In this document: positions 17,937 to 25,618 of the stretch, in pieces | Numbering within the stretch: position 1 is the stretch's first letter | How the letters are laid out: every line of letters starts with the position of its first letter | Source: CAZZCU01 sp964652825 | GTDB lineage: Bacteria > Bdellovibrionota_B > Oligoflexia > Oligoflexales > CAZZCU01 | Reading direction: 5' to 3' | Assembly: GCA_964652825.1 (NCBI GenBank) | Contig: CAZZCU010000022.1 | Coordinates: 1-36,846 of the forward strand | DNA: 36,846 nt | Notes under the pieces: model-generated | Databases searched by the model: none | What the model was told of the DNA's origin: nothing | Seen by the model: only the letters and a program-made list of their open reading frames with translations | Made by a program: the position numbers and the translations under genes

Positions 17937-18031
17937 TGCCTCCTATTTTGGCGAATGCACGTAATTCCAGGAATCACGGCAGGTTGCCGCCCTGGGCTGT
18001 ATATAGACTATATTAGAGGAGTTCGTTACGC

Positions 18032-18319
18032 ATGAAGATCAGACCCTTGCAAGATCGCATTCTGGTGAAACGCCTAGAGAGCGAAGAAAAAACCGCTAGT
18101 GGCATCATCATCCCTGAGAACGCCAAAGAAAAACCGATGGAAGGCAAAGTTATCGCTGTTGGTAACGGCAAGCGCCTTGATGACGGCAGCATCCGCAAGC
18201 CGGACGTGAAAGTTGGCGATCGCGTGTTGTTCAGCAAATACGCCGGTTCGGAAGTTAAGATCGACAGCGATGAGCACTTGATCATGCGCGAAGACGATCT
18301 GCTCGGCATTCTTGAGTAG
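18032..18319 (+). CDS. groS: Co-chaperonin GroES
   Basis: A 95-residue protein of standard length with the classic GroES start (MKIRPLQDRILVKR), the mobile loop region (EEKTASGIIIPENAKEKP) and the VLFSKYAGSEV strand. A GAGGAG ribosome site precedes the ATG. GroES forms the heptameric lid on GroEL and closes the folding chamber. groEL begins 58 bases downstream, so both are on one transcript. Confidence 0.97.
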   Translation: MKIRPLQDRILVKRLESEEKTASGIIIPENAKEKPMEGKVIAVGNGKRLDDGSIRKPDVKVGDRVLFSKYAGSEVKIDSDEHLIMREDDLLGILE

Positions 18320-18377
18320 TCTAAGGAACTGAATTTTTTTCTGTTTATTTTTTCGTAATCTTTCTTAGGAGTTCATA

Positions 18378-20036
18378 ATGGGTTCTAAAATCATTACTTT
18401 CGGTGAAGAATCTCGCCGCAAGATTCTTGCTGGTGTGAATACACTGGCTGACGCGGTAAAAGTCACCCTCGGACCGCGCGGTCGCAATGTTGTGCTGGAG
18501 CGTTCCTTCGGCTCTCCGACCATCACCAAAGACGGTGTGTCGGTAGCCAAAGAAGTCGAATTAGAAGACAAATTTGAAAACATGGGCGCGCAGATGGTGA
18601 AAGAAGTTGCTTCTAAAACCTCTGACATCGCCGGTGACGGCACCACGACCGCTACGGTCTTGGCCCAAGCTATTTATCGCGAAGGCGCCAAACTAGTTGC
18701 CGCAGCTCACAACCCGATGGAATTGAAACGCGGTATCGACGCTGCTGTCGCTGTCGTTCTCAAAGAACTCGATAAATTGTCGCGCCCGACCAAAAGCCGC
18801 GAAGAAATCGCGCAAGTCGGCACCATCTCGGCTAACTCCGACGAAACCATCGGCAACATTCTTGCCGAAGCCATGGATAAAGTCGGTCGTGACGGCGTCA
18901 TCACCGTCGACGAAGCCAAAGGCATGGAAACCAGCCTCGACGTTGTCGAAGGTATGCAGTTCGATCGCGGCTACCTGTCGCCGTACTTCATCACCGATGC
19001 TGAGCGTATGGAAGCTGTGATGGAAGATTCTTTCGTTTTGATTTACGAAAAGAAAATTTCCAACATGAAAGAAGTTTTGCCGATCCTCGAAAAAATCGCG
19101 CAAACCGGCCGTCCCTTCACCATCATCGCCGAAGACATCGATGGCGAAGCTCTGGCAACTCTGGTGGTCAACCGCCTGCGTGGCACCTTGAAATGCGCTG
19201 CCGTTAAAGCCCCGGGCTTTGGCGATCGCCGCAAAGCCATGCTGCAAGATATCGCGGCCCTAACCGGCGGCACCTTGATCAGCGAAGACCTCGGCTTCAA
19301 ACTCGAAAGCATGACCCTGGATCAACTCGGTCAGGCGAAACGCATCACCATCAACAAAGACAACACCACTATCGTTGATGGCGCCGGCAACAAAAAAGAT
19401 ATCGAAGCCCGCGTGAAGCAAATCCGTCAAGAAATCGACAACACCACCTCTGACTACGACCGCGAGAAGCTGCAAGAGCGTCTGGCGAAAATGGTTGGCG
19501 GCGTTGCCGTGATCAAAGTCGGTGCTGCCACCGAAACCGAAATGAAAGAGAAAAAAGCTCGCGTTGAAGACGCATTGAACTCCACCCGCGCTGCTGTTGA
19601 AGGCGGCATCGTGCCGGGCGGCGGCGTTGCTCTGCTCCGCGCACAAAAGGCCCTCGACAACTTGAAACTGTCGACGGAACAACAATTCGGCGTGCAGATC
19701 ATCCGTCGCGCCCTCGAAGAACCGTTGCGTCAAATCGCTCTTAACGCCGGCGCTGAACCCGCTGTCGTTATCGAAACCGTCCGCAACTCCAAAGACGGCC
19801 ACGGCTTTAACGCCCTCAAAGAAGTCTACGAAGACCTCTACGCAGCCGGCGTTATCGATCCGACCAAAGTCTCCAAAACCGCTCTGACCAACGCTGCATC
19901 CGTGGCGAGCCTCCTGCTCACCACCGAAGCCATGGTCGCCGACAAGCCAAGCGAGGGCGGCAACGCTGCTCCAGCCGGCGGCGGTATGGGCATGGGTGGA
20001 ATGGGCGGCATGCCAGGCATGGGCGGGATGATGTAG
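18378..20036 (+). CDS. groL: Chaperonin GroEL
   Basis: A 552-residue protein of normal length. The ATP-binding motif GDGTTTATVLA, the conserved DEAKGMET and VEGGIVPGGGVALLRA segments, and a Gly-Met-rich C-terminal tail (repeats of GGM) are all present. It folds substrate proteins inside a double heptameric ring with ATP and GroES. AGGAG sits before the ATG at a normal distance. A strong intrinsic terminator follows about 40 bases after the stop. Codon use is typical of a highly expressed gene (many GAA, CTG, CGC). This is the most secure call in the window. Confidence 0.98.
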   Translation: MGSKIITFGEESRRKILAGVNTLADAVKVTLGPRGRNVVLERSFGSPTITKDGVSVAKEVELEDKFENMGAQMVKEVASKTSDIAGDGTTTATVLAQAIYREGAKLVAAAHNPMELKRGIDAAVAVVLKELDKLSRPTKSREEIAQVGTISANSDETIGNILAEAMDKVGRDGVITVDEAKGMETSLDVVEGMQFDRGYLSPYFITDAERMEAVMEDSFVLIYEKKISNMKEVLPILEKIAQTGRPFTIIAEDIDGEALATLVVNRLRGTLKCAAVKAPGFGDRRKAMLQDIAALTGGTLISEDLGFKLESMTLDQLGQAKRITINKDNTTIVDGAGNKKDIEARVKQIRQEIDNTTSDYDREKLQERLAKMVGGVAVIKVGAATETEMKEKKARVEDALNSTRAAVEGGIVPGGGVALLRAQKALDNLKLSTEQQFGVQIIRRALEEPLRQIALNAGAEPAVVIETVRNSKDGHGFNALKEVYEDLYAAGVIDPTKVSKTALTNAASVASLLLTTEAMVADKPSEGGNAAPAGGGMGMGGMGGMPGMGGMM

Positions 20037-20054
20037 TTTTCGCGTAAGCGAAAA
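20037..20054. repeat. Small perfect hairpin after groEL
   Basis: TTTTCGC pairs with GCGAAAA around GTAA immediately after the groEL stop. It is short and lacks a T tract, and may protect the transcript 3' end ahead of the main terminator. Confidence 0.4.
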
Positions 20055-20076
20055 TTACCCTCTATCAGTTCAAAAG

Positions 20077-20111
20077 AACCCGGTTCAGAGAAGGTCTGGA
20101 CCGGGTTTTTT
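20077..20111 (+). terminator. Intrinsic terminator of groESL
   Basis: AACCCGGTTCAGA at 20077-20089 pairs with TCTGGACCGGGTT at 20095-20107 (one G-T wobble) around a 5-base loop, and the stem runs into a T tract through 20111. This is a strong Rho-independent terminator. Confidence 0.9.
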
Positions 20112-20152
20112 CATCTCGTCACTAAGGGTCGAACCTCCCATGCAGCAGCAAT

Positions 20153-20520
20153 ATGAATACTTGCCGCAATGAATATTGGCGATTGTCTGACGGGGCTATT
20201 AATCTTGATCCCAAGACAGGTCACCGCCACAATGCCCATTCTGCCGAGGGCCTGCACGTCCAAACGTCAATATGTTCGCGGATGAGCGATTTGTTCGGGA
20301 AGGCGTTACACGCAAAGACTTGCTGATGACTGACTGGATTCAACGGGTAGACGGTAAGAAGATTGCAATTATTGAGATCGGCGCAGGAACTACTGTTTCT
20401 TTTATTCGCAGAAACTCTAAAATTTTGGCAGAGACACTGTCCGCTCCTCTGATTCAAATCAATACATCTGAATCCGATACGGATGGTTTTGGAGTTGGGA
20501 TCAATCTTCAAGAATTATGA
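20153..20520 (+). pseudogene. Remnant of a SIR2-family protein, 5' truncated and frameshifted
   Basis: From 20233 the frame reads CPFC, then RGPARPNVNMFADE, and ends with KKIAIIEIGAGTTVS, APLIQINTSE and GINLQEL. This matches the C-terminal half of Sir2-type NAD-dependent deacetylases: the second zinc CxxC, the ARPNVxMFGD segment, the IEIGAGT strand and the LIxIN motif. The preceding part of the protein (WRLSDGAINLDPKTGH, with a Cys before it) continues in a different frame from about 20153, and an in-frame stop lies just upstream of the CPFC frame. The N-terminal NAD-binding half is absent. Two independent lesions (missing 5' half and frameshift near 20226-20233) argue for a pseudogene, although the 82-residue ORF from 20272 is open. 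Family assignment is from remembered motifs. Confidence 0.6.
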
Positions 20521-20621
20521 AACTGTTGTTTCCCGATGCTGCCACGAGAAATAGTTCACCTAAAATAGAAATTGAGGTTAGGTAGTGGAGTATCTTTAGA
20601 ACTGCCCTGAGCAAATAAGGC

Positions 20622-20882
20622 ATGCCGACAAAGCTCAAGGTCAATCCTAAATCAGCTAAAATAGCAGACCGACAGGCATATGAACTAAAATTTTCTGACG
20701 GAGACTTGGCTTTGACTGATCTTGAAACTCTTTTGCGACCCAGAGCCCAGGTAGGAACTAAAACTTGGCTTGCCTTATCGGAGCCAGTGAGGCAAGAGCA
20801 AATCGACAAACGCGTTTGTGGCACGTTGTACATTGAATATGCAACGAATAAAAAAAGCGGTCTCCATTCCGTTCGAGTTTAA
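20622..20882 (+). CDS. Small hypothetical protein
   Basis: An 86-residue ORF beginning MPTKLKVNPKS and ending HSVRV, with balanced polar and hydrophobic composition (FSDGDLALTDLETLLRP; GTLYIEYATNKK). An AAGG sequence just before the ATG is a weak ribosome site. No signal, membrane segment or recognised motif is visible. It lies in the accessory patch after the Sir2 remnant and converges with the HEPN-like gene. It could be real or a remnant of a larger gene. Confidence 0.4.
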   Translation: MPTKLKVNPKSAKIADRQAYELKFSDGDLALTDLETLLRPRAQVGTKTWLALSEPVRQEQIDKRVCGTLYIEYATNKKSGLHSVRV

Positions 20883-20885
20883 ATA

Positions 20886-21350
20886 CTATTGAGACTTCCC
20901 TTTGGTCTTTTCATCCGCAAAAAATTTCAAGAAATAAGCGCCAAATGCCGAATTTAAATCACGAATCCAAGTAACAATCTCTGGACCTGCACCGACTAAT
21001 GCGACGAAACGGTCGTCAAAGTAGTCCGGCGAAAAATGAAACACCGAATGTCTACATTCACGCAAGAGATCGACGCACTTCCTTTGTCTTAAAAGCGGCG
21101 TAACCGCGCCGTCAGCGAGTTGCAACTTGCGCCAACCTTCGATCAGAACATAAAGCATAGCGTACCACATCAGCATGAACCGAAACCCGTCATCAGCCAG
21201 ATAGGCCTTGTCGATTGGCTTCTTTACATCTTGGAAACTTTCTTCAAACTTGACCCTGAGACCATTTGCACAAAGGAAATACCGATGCAGAGTAAAAATG
21301 GTTTCTCGTGTCGCCTGAAAATTGGCTCGCGTCTTAACTTTTTTTCGCAT
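20886..21350 (-). CDS. HEPN-like small protein, unknown function
   Basis: A 154-residue, mostly helical protein. Residues 100-105 read RHSVFH, an R-x4-H pattern preceded by LLREC and followed by FSPDYFDDRF; this resembles the active-site helix of HEPN-fold proteins, which include toxin-like RNases. A second aromatic helix (FRFMLMWYAMLYVLIEGWRKL) precedes it. Only this motif and the helical character support the call, so the fold is inference. It starts with MRKKVKTR and has no partner nucleotidyltransferase next to it, although the unknown 86-residue ORF converges on it three bases away. Confidence 0.5.
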   Translation of the reverse strand: MRKKVKTRANFQATRETIFTLHRYFLCANGLRVKFEESFQDVKKPIDKAYLADDGFRFMLMWYAMLYVLIEGWRKLQLADGAVTPLLRQRKCVDLLRECRHSVFHFSPDYFDDRFVALVGAGPEIVTWIRDLNSAFGAYFLKFFADEKTKGKSQ

Positions 21351-21507
21351 TTGCCCTCAATATAAGAAACACCATCAAGTAATACTCAAAAACCGACACG
21401 GCACCAACACGATTTCCATGCCTCCCCGCACCATCAGACACCAAAGAAGTGGTGACCCACTCGACGAAATTGCAATCTAACTACCTATAAATACTAACCG
21501 ATACTTC

Positions 21508-21531
21508 TCCCAACTGACTTGGGATTTTTTT
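21508..21531 (+). terminator. Orphan intrinsic terminator on the plus strand
   Basis: TCCCAA at 21508-21513 pairs with TTGGGA at 21519-21524 around CTGAC and is followed by seven T. The orientation suits plus-strand transcription, yet no plus-strand gene lies within 600 bases upstream. The 264-base gap 21351-21614 otherwise holds no gene I can support. Confidence 0.6.
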
Positions 21532-21614
21532 CAACGTCTACGAATGGTCTTGCGAATTGCCAATGGCAGATCGCGAGTCTCTTCTTGAACAGTATCATTT
21601 ACGACTACTTGGCC

Positions 21615-22607
21615 TTATTTAGTCACACGCCACAAAGCATCGCAGAACCAAGCACGCTCATCAAAAAAGTTGCGCCGCACCTCAAAGCCGGCATTTTTTG
21701 CCAAATTGGTAATGGTTTTAGGGGTGTATTTGAACGAAGATTCCATCAAAATTGATTCCCAAGCCTCAAAACTAAAGCTGCGCTGCAACGCTTCGACATG
21801 GACCTCCTGCTCGGCGGTTGAGACCAGGAAGCTTTGCATGGCATCTAGCTGAAAATTGTAGTTGGCGACGTGATGAAATTTTTTGATATCAAAATTCGCT
21901 CCAAGTTCGCGATTGATGCGCGTCAGTAAATTAAGATTAAAGTTCTCGGTTACGCCTTGATTGTCTGAATAAGCAGCCGTTAATGTATCGACGTGCTTCT
22001 TGAGATCGAAACCGATAAAGACATCATCATTTTTTTGCAAACTATTCCACAAATTCACTAAAAATCCATGACAAGCATCGACTGGAAAATTGCCAATACT
22101 AGACCCAAGGAACAGCACCGCGGAACGGCGCCTTGAGTTATTGGATATCCACTGCATGCCATGAAAATAGTCCGTAACCAAACCTTCGATCTTTAGCTTT
22201 GGGAATTCCGCGCCCATATTTTTGACCAGCGGCACCATTGCACCTTCGGAAATATCGATCGGTGTATAAGTAAAATCAACACCGCCACGCATGAGGGCGT
22301 CGATCAATATCCTTGTCTTTTGACCATCACCAGCACCAAGTTCGACCAAATTAATTGGTTCTTCGCGCCAAATAGATGCGAGATAATCCGCATTTGCGGC
22401 AATAATATCGCGTTCGCATCTGGTCAGGTAATACTCTGGCTGGTGGGTGATTTTAGTAAACAGCTCGCTGCCCACGTCATCATAGAAATAGCGCGAGTAC
22501 ATGACTTTATTTTTTGTAGACAATCCGTAGAGCACATCTGCCATAAATGTTTCGCGCTGATGTTCAAGAGGAGTCATTTGGTCACTAATTATTTTGTAAC
22601 TTTGCAA
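21615..22607 (-). CDS. EgtD-family S-adenosylmethionine-dependent amino-acid N-methyltransferase
   Basis: A 330-residue protein of EgtD length. It has the family N-terminus (SRYFYDDVGSELF, PEYYLTR), the SAM-binding strand VELGAGDGQKT at 88-98, LGSSIGNF at 168-174 and the NLLTRINREL helix at 226-235. EgtD trimethylates the histidine amino group to hercynine in ergothioneine synthesis. Residues that hold the amino acid backbone in EgtD (Tyr near 59-60, Asn173, Tyr213) seem present, but the acidic residue that contacts the imidazole aligns by eye with Gln258, so the substrate may not be histidine. No egtB is present. The start is TTG at 22607, chosen because GGAGG sits eight bases before it; the later ATG at 22577 has no ribosome site. 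The divergent neighbour is a betaine-type transporter. Confidence 0.85.
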   Translation of the reverse strand: MQSYKIISDQMTPLEHQRETFMADVLYGLSTKNKVMYSRYFYDDVGSELFTKITHQPEYYLTRCERDIIAANADYLASIWREEPINLVELGAGDGQKTRILIDALMRGGVDFTYTPIDISEGAMVPLVKNMGAEFPKLKIEGLVTDYFHGMQWISNNSRRRSAVLFLGSSIGNFPVDACHGFLVNLWNSLQKNDDVFIGFDLKKHVDTLTAAYSDNQGVTENFNLNLLTRINRELGANFDIKKFHHVANYNFQLDAMQSFLVSTAEQEVHVEALQRSFSFEAWESILMESSFKYTPKTITNLAKNAGFEVRRNFFDERAWFCDALWRVTK

Positions 22608-22839
22608 AATTTTTCCTCCGCGTAAAAACCACTATTTTTCTCGAATAAAACATTTGAACACATCAAAGACGACAATGAAACCCTTAGATTATTTTTTCTC
22701 ATAAATTTGACAAATCGATCTCAGCATGTAAAAAAATAATATATTAGTTTTTTTGAACACAACTTCGCGCACTTATCATCAATTGCAGCAATAACTACAT
22801 TGTCACATCAAAATCAATCCAACATGGAGCGGTGGTTCA
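22608..22839. promoter_or_regulatory. AT-rich divergent control region between EgtD-like gene and transporter operon
   Basis: A 232-base AT-rich gap separates the two divergent genes. A TTGACA at 22707-22712 on the plus strand is the best -35 candidate, but no good -10 sits at normal spacing (TATATT at 22740-22745 is 27 bases away). Long A and T runs suggest bent DNA. Nothing coding is seen. Confidence 0.35.
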
Positions 22840-24765
22840 TTGGCAGAAATCGAGAAAAGGGGCATTTTTCGGCACCTGAGCATTGTCTCAACCTGCATTG
22901 CCCTACTCTCATTCTGTCTGACGTCGTACTCAGCACTCGCGTTCGACGAAACAAATTGTGAACTTAAACAAAAAATTATTCTTGGTGGTCTAGACTGGGA
23001 CTCAAACACCTTCCAAAACGAAATTGTCAAATTTGTTCTAGAAAAAGGCTACGGCTGTGAAGTCGACGTGATTCCCGGAACGACGATTCCACTGCTAACA
23101 GCACTCGCCAAAGGCAATCTCGATATTCTCATGGAAGTGTGGCACGACAATATTGCCGCTGCCTGGAGCAAATTGGAAAAAGAGAAAAAGGCGCAACTCA
23201 TTGGCACCAGCTTTCCTGACGCGGTTCAAGGATTTTACGTGCCGACATACCTGGTCAAAGGCGACGCAACACGCAATATCACGCCGGCCGCGCCTAATCT
23301 AAAATCGGTGGCGGATCTGCCGCGCTATAAAGAACTCTTCAAAGACCCTGAGCGACCGAGTAAAGGCCGATTTCTCAACTGCATTCTTGGCTGGTCGTGC
23401 GAAAATGTGAATACCAAAAAACTAAAGGCCTATGGCCTCGAAGAAAGTTTTGTCAATTTTCGTCCAGGGACCGGGGCTGCACTTGATTCCGCAATTATCT
23501 CGAGCTATGAGCGCGGCCTGCCGTTTGTTGCTTACTATTGGGGACCGACATGGATACTTGGCAAGTACGATCTCACCAAACTCAACGAGCCGCCATATGA
23601 CTCCAAAATCTGGCAACAACTCATCAGCTCCCAAAACCCACGCAAAGCCACCGACTATCCCATCGTCAAAGTTCATATTGGTGCAAATACCAAATTTGTC
23701 GAAGTAGCCCCGGCTATCGTCGCCTTTCTCAGCAAATACAACTTAACAGCCAAGACGATCAGCGAAGCTCTGGCTTACACCGAAGCCGACCCAAAGCGTA
23801 CTCTGCACGACGCAGCTAAAAAATTCCTCAGCGACAACAAGGATATCTGGCGGCAATGGGTTCCCAAGCCAGTCAGCGACCGTGTCATCGCAGCTCTTGA
23901 AATCACTGATGTCCCTCAGCAAGAAACCTGGTCCATTGAAATCGCAACCCCGATCAACAATTTCGTCAATTGGCTGGTAAGAAACTACGGCGATATTTTT
24001 GATGGTGTCGCCAGATATCTACGCGCTGGTATTGTCACCATCGAAAGATCACTGCGTTTTATACCTTGGTGGTTATTTGTTGCTGGCATGGCCCTGTTGT
24101 CATGGTGGATTTCGCGCCGCATCTGGCTGCCACTGCTTGTAACGTTTTGTTTCACAATTATCTGGTCTTTAGGCCTTTGGCAGCTTGCCATCCAGACTCT
24201 TGCTCTGATGACGATTGCCACGCTGATCTGCATTGTCTTCGGTATTCCTCTAGGCATTTTGATTGCGGAGAGCAATCAAACGCGCCGCATCATGCTGCCT
24301 ATTCTCGATGCAACGCAGACCATGCCGAGCTTTGTTTATTTGATTCCAGCATTGATGCTTTTTGGGCTAGGCAAAGTACCGGCCGTATTTGCAACCGTGA
24401 TCTATGCGATAGCACCGCTCATTCGCCTCACCGATCACGGTATTCGCATTGTTGATACGAGCATTATCGAAGCATCCAAATCGCTTGGTGCTAATCGCTG
24501 GCAACTATTGACTGGCGTCCAACTACCGCTAGCACTACCAACTATCATGACCGGTATTAATCAAACGACAATGCTTGCACTTTCGATGGTGGTGATTGCA
24601 TCGATGATCGGCGCCCGCGGCCTCGGCGAAGAGGTGTTGCTCGGCGTACAAAAGCTCGATGTCGGCCGTGGTTTTACCGCTGGAATTGCAATCGTCGCCT
24701 TGGCGGTCGCGCTTGATCGGATCACCCAGGCGTCCGGCAAAGCAATTGCTAAGGCAAGGCGGTAA
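22840..24765 (+). CDS. Quaternary-amine ABC transporter, substrate-binding protein fused to permease
   Basis: A 641-residue two-domain protein starting at TTG, with GGAG ten bases upstream and no usable in-frame ATG. Residues 1-34 are a signal peptide (cleavage near SALA-F). Residues about 40-350 form a ProX/OpuAC-type binding protein with well-spaced Trp (GGLDWD, MEVWHD, ILGWSC, YYWGPTW) that could build an aromatic cage for a quaternary ammonium group. Residues about 390-640 form a ProW-type permease with the EAA loop EASKSLGANRWQLL before a final TM pair. Binding-protein-first order is the reverse of the OpuF and EgtU fusions. With the ATPase gene next door it should form a complete importer for choline, betaine or a related compound. 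Confidence 0.87.
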   Translation: MAEIEKRGIFRHLSIVSTCIALLSFCLTSYSALAFDETNCELKQKIILGGLDWDSNTFQNEIVKFVLEKGYGCEVDVIPGTTIPLLTALAKGNLDILMEVWHDNIAAAWSKLEKEKKAQLIGTSFPDAVQGFYVPTYLVKGDATRNITPAAPNLKSVADLPRYKELFKDPERPSKGRFLNCILGWSCENVNTKKLKAYGLEESFVNFRPGTGAALDSAIISSYERGLPFVAYYWGPTWILGKYDLTKLNEPPYDSKIWQQLISSQNPRKATDYPIVKVHIGANTKFVEVAPAIVAFLSKYNLTAKTISEALAYTEADPKRTLHDAAKKFLSDNKDIWRQWVPKPVSDRVIAALEITDVPQQETWSIEIATPINNFVNWLVRNYGDIFDGVARYLRAGIVTIERSLRFIPWWLFVAGMALLSWWISRRIWLPLLVTFCFTIIWSLGLWQLAIQTLALMTIATLICIVFGIPLGILIAESNQTRRIMLPILDATQTMPSFVYLIPALMLFGLGKVPAVFATVIYAIAPLIRLTDHGIRIVDTSIIEASKSLGANRWQLLTGVQLPLALPTIMTGINQTTMLALSMVVIASMIGARGLGEEVLLGVQKLDVGRGFTAGIAIVALAVALDRITQASGKAIAKARR

Positions 24766-24771
24766 AAAGCG

Positions 24772-25587
24772 ATGAAAGTCGAAATCAAAAATCTCTTCAA
24801 AGTTTATGGCAAAGCACCCCACACGGTGTTGCCGCTACTAGACGGCACCCGCGACCGCAACGTTATTCTTTCTGAATATCAGCATGTAGTCGCCCTCAAT
24901 AATATTTCGCTCTCAATCGATGCATCAGAGATTTTTGTGGTGATGGGTTTATCCGGCTCAGGCAAATCAACACTTGTGCGACATATCAACCGCCTCATTG
25001 AACCAACGGCGGGTGAAATTATTGTCGGTGGTCAAAACGTTTTGGCCTTTAACAACAATGAACTACTCGAATTTCGGCGCAGCAAAGTTTCGATGGTTTT
25101 TCAAAAATTTGGCTTACTACCACACAAAACGGTCGAACAAAATATAGCGTATGGCTTGTCTATTCGCGGCATCGACAAAATCGAACGCCTCCAAACCGCT
25201 AAATACTGGATCGAAAAGGTTGGCCTGAGCGGCTTTGAGCATTATTTCCCCCATCAACTCTCAGGTGGAATGCAACAACGGGTGGGACTTGCGCGCGCAC
25301 TTGCCAACAACCCCCAGATCTTGTTGATGGACGAGCCCTTTAGCGCGCTTGATCCACTGATTCGGCGTGACATGCAAAACACGCTCATGCAGCTACAACA
25401 AGAGCTTAAAAAAACTATCATTTTCATTACGCACGATATCGAAGAAGCTTTGAAAATCGGCAACCGCATAGCCATTCTTAAAGACGGTGAAGTGATTCAA
25501 GTCGATGCTCCCGATGACCTTATCCAAAACCCAAAAGACGAGTACGTTGCGGCTTTCGTCCAAGATGCAAGGCGAAACCGCAATTAA
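24772..25587 (+). CDS. Quaternary-amine ABC transporter ATPase (ProV-like, without CBS domains)
   Basis: A 271-residue ABC ATPase with Walker A GLSGSGKST, Q-loop VFQKFGLLPHKT, signature LSGGMQQRV, Walker B ILLMDEPFSALDP and the H-loop THD. The N-terminal extension before Walker A (about 55 residues) is the ProV pattern, but the chain stops after the nucleotide-binding domain, so the CBS pair that senses ionic strength in OpuA/ProV of about 400 residues is missing. It starts six bases after the fused permease gene stop. It powers import by that protein and is probably not controlled by the usual CBS osmosensing. Confidence 0.9.
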   Translation: MKVEIKNLFKVYGKAPHTVLPLLDGTRDRNVILSEYQHVVALNNISLSIDASEIFVVMGLSGSGKSTLVRHINRLIEPTAGEIIVGGQNVLAFNNNELLEFRRSKVSMVFQKFGLLPHKTVEQNIAYGLSIRGIDKIERLQTAKYWIEKVGLSGFEHYFPHQLSGGMQQRVGLARALANNPQILLMDEPFSALDPLIRRDMQNTLMQLQQELKKTIIFITHDIEEALKIGNRIAILKDGEVIQVDAPDDLIQNPKDEYVAAFVQDARRNRN

Positions 25588-25618
25588 TGACCACGATCTC
25601 ACATAGAGGTGATATGAG

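Noticed and set aside
17845..18031. CIRCE operator or sigma-32 promoter for groES
   Set aside because: No TTAGCACTC-type inverted repeat and no CCCCAT-type -10 are present; only a sigma-70-like pair is seen.
19260..19802. 180-residue minus-strand ORF
   Set aside because: It is antisense to groEL and has Phe/Ala-rich composition typical of a shadow frame.
20501..20833. 110-residue minus-strand ORF
   Set aside because: It overlaps both the Sir2 remnant end and the 86-residue ORF, with no motif or ribosome site.
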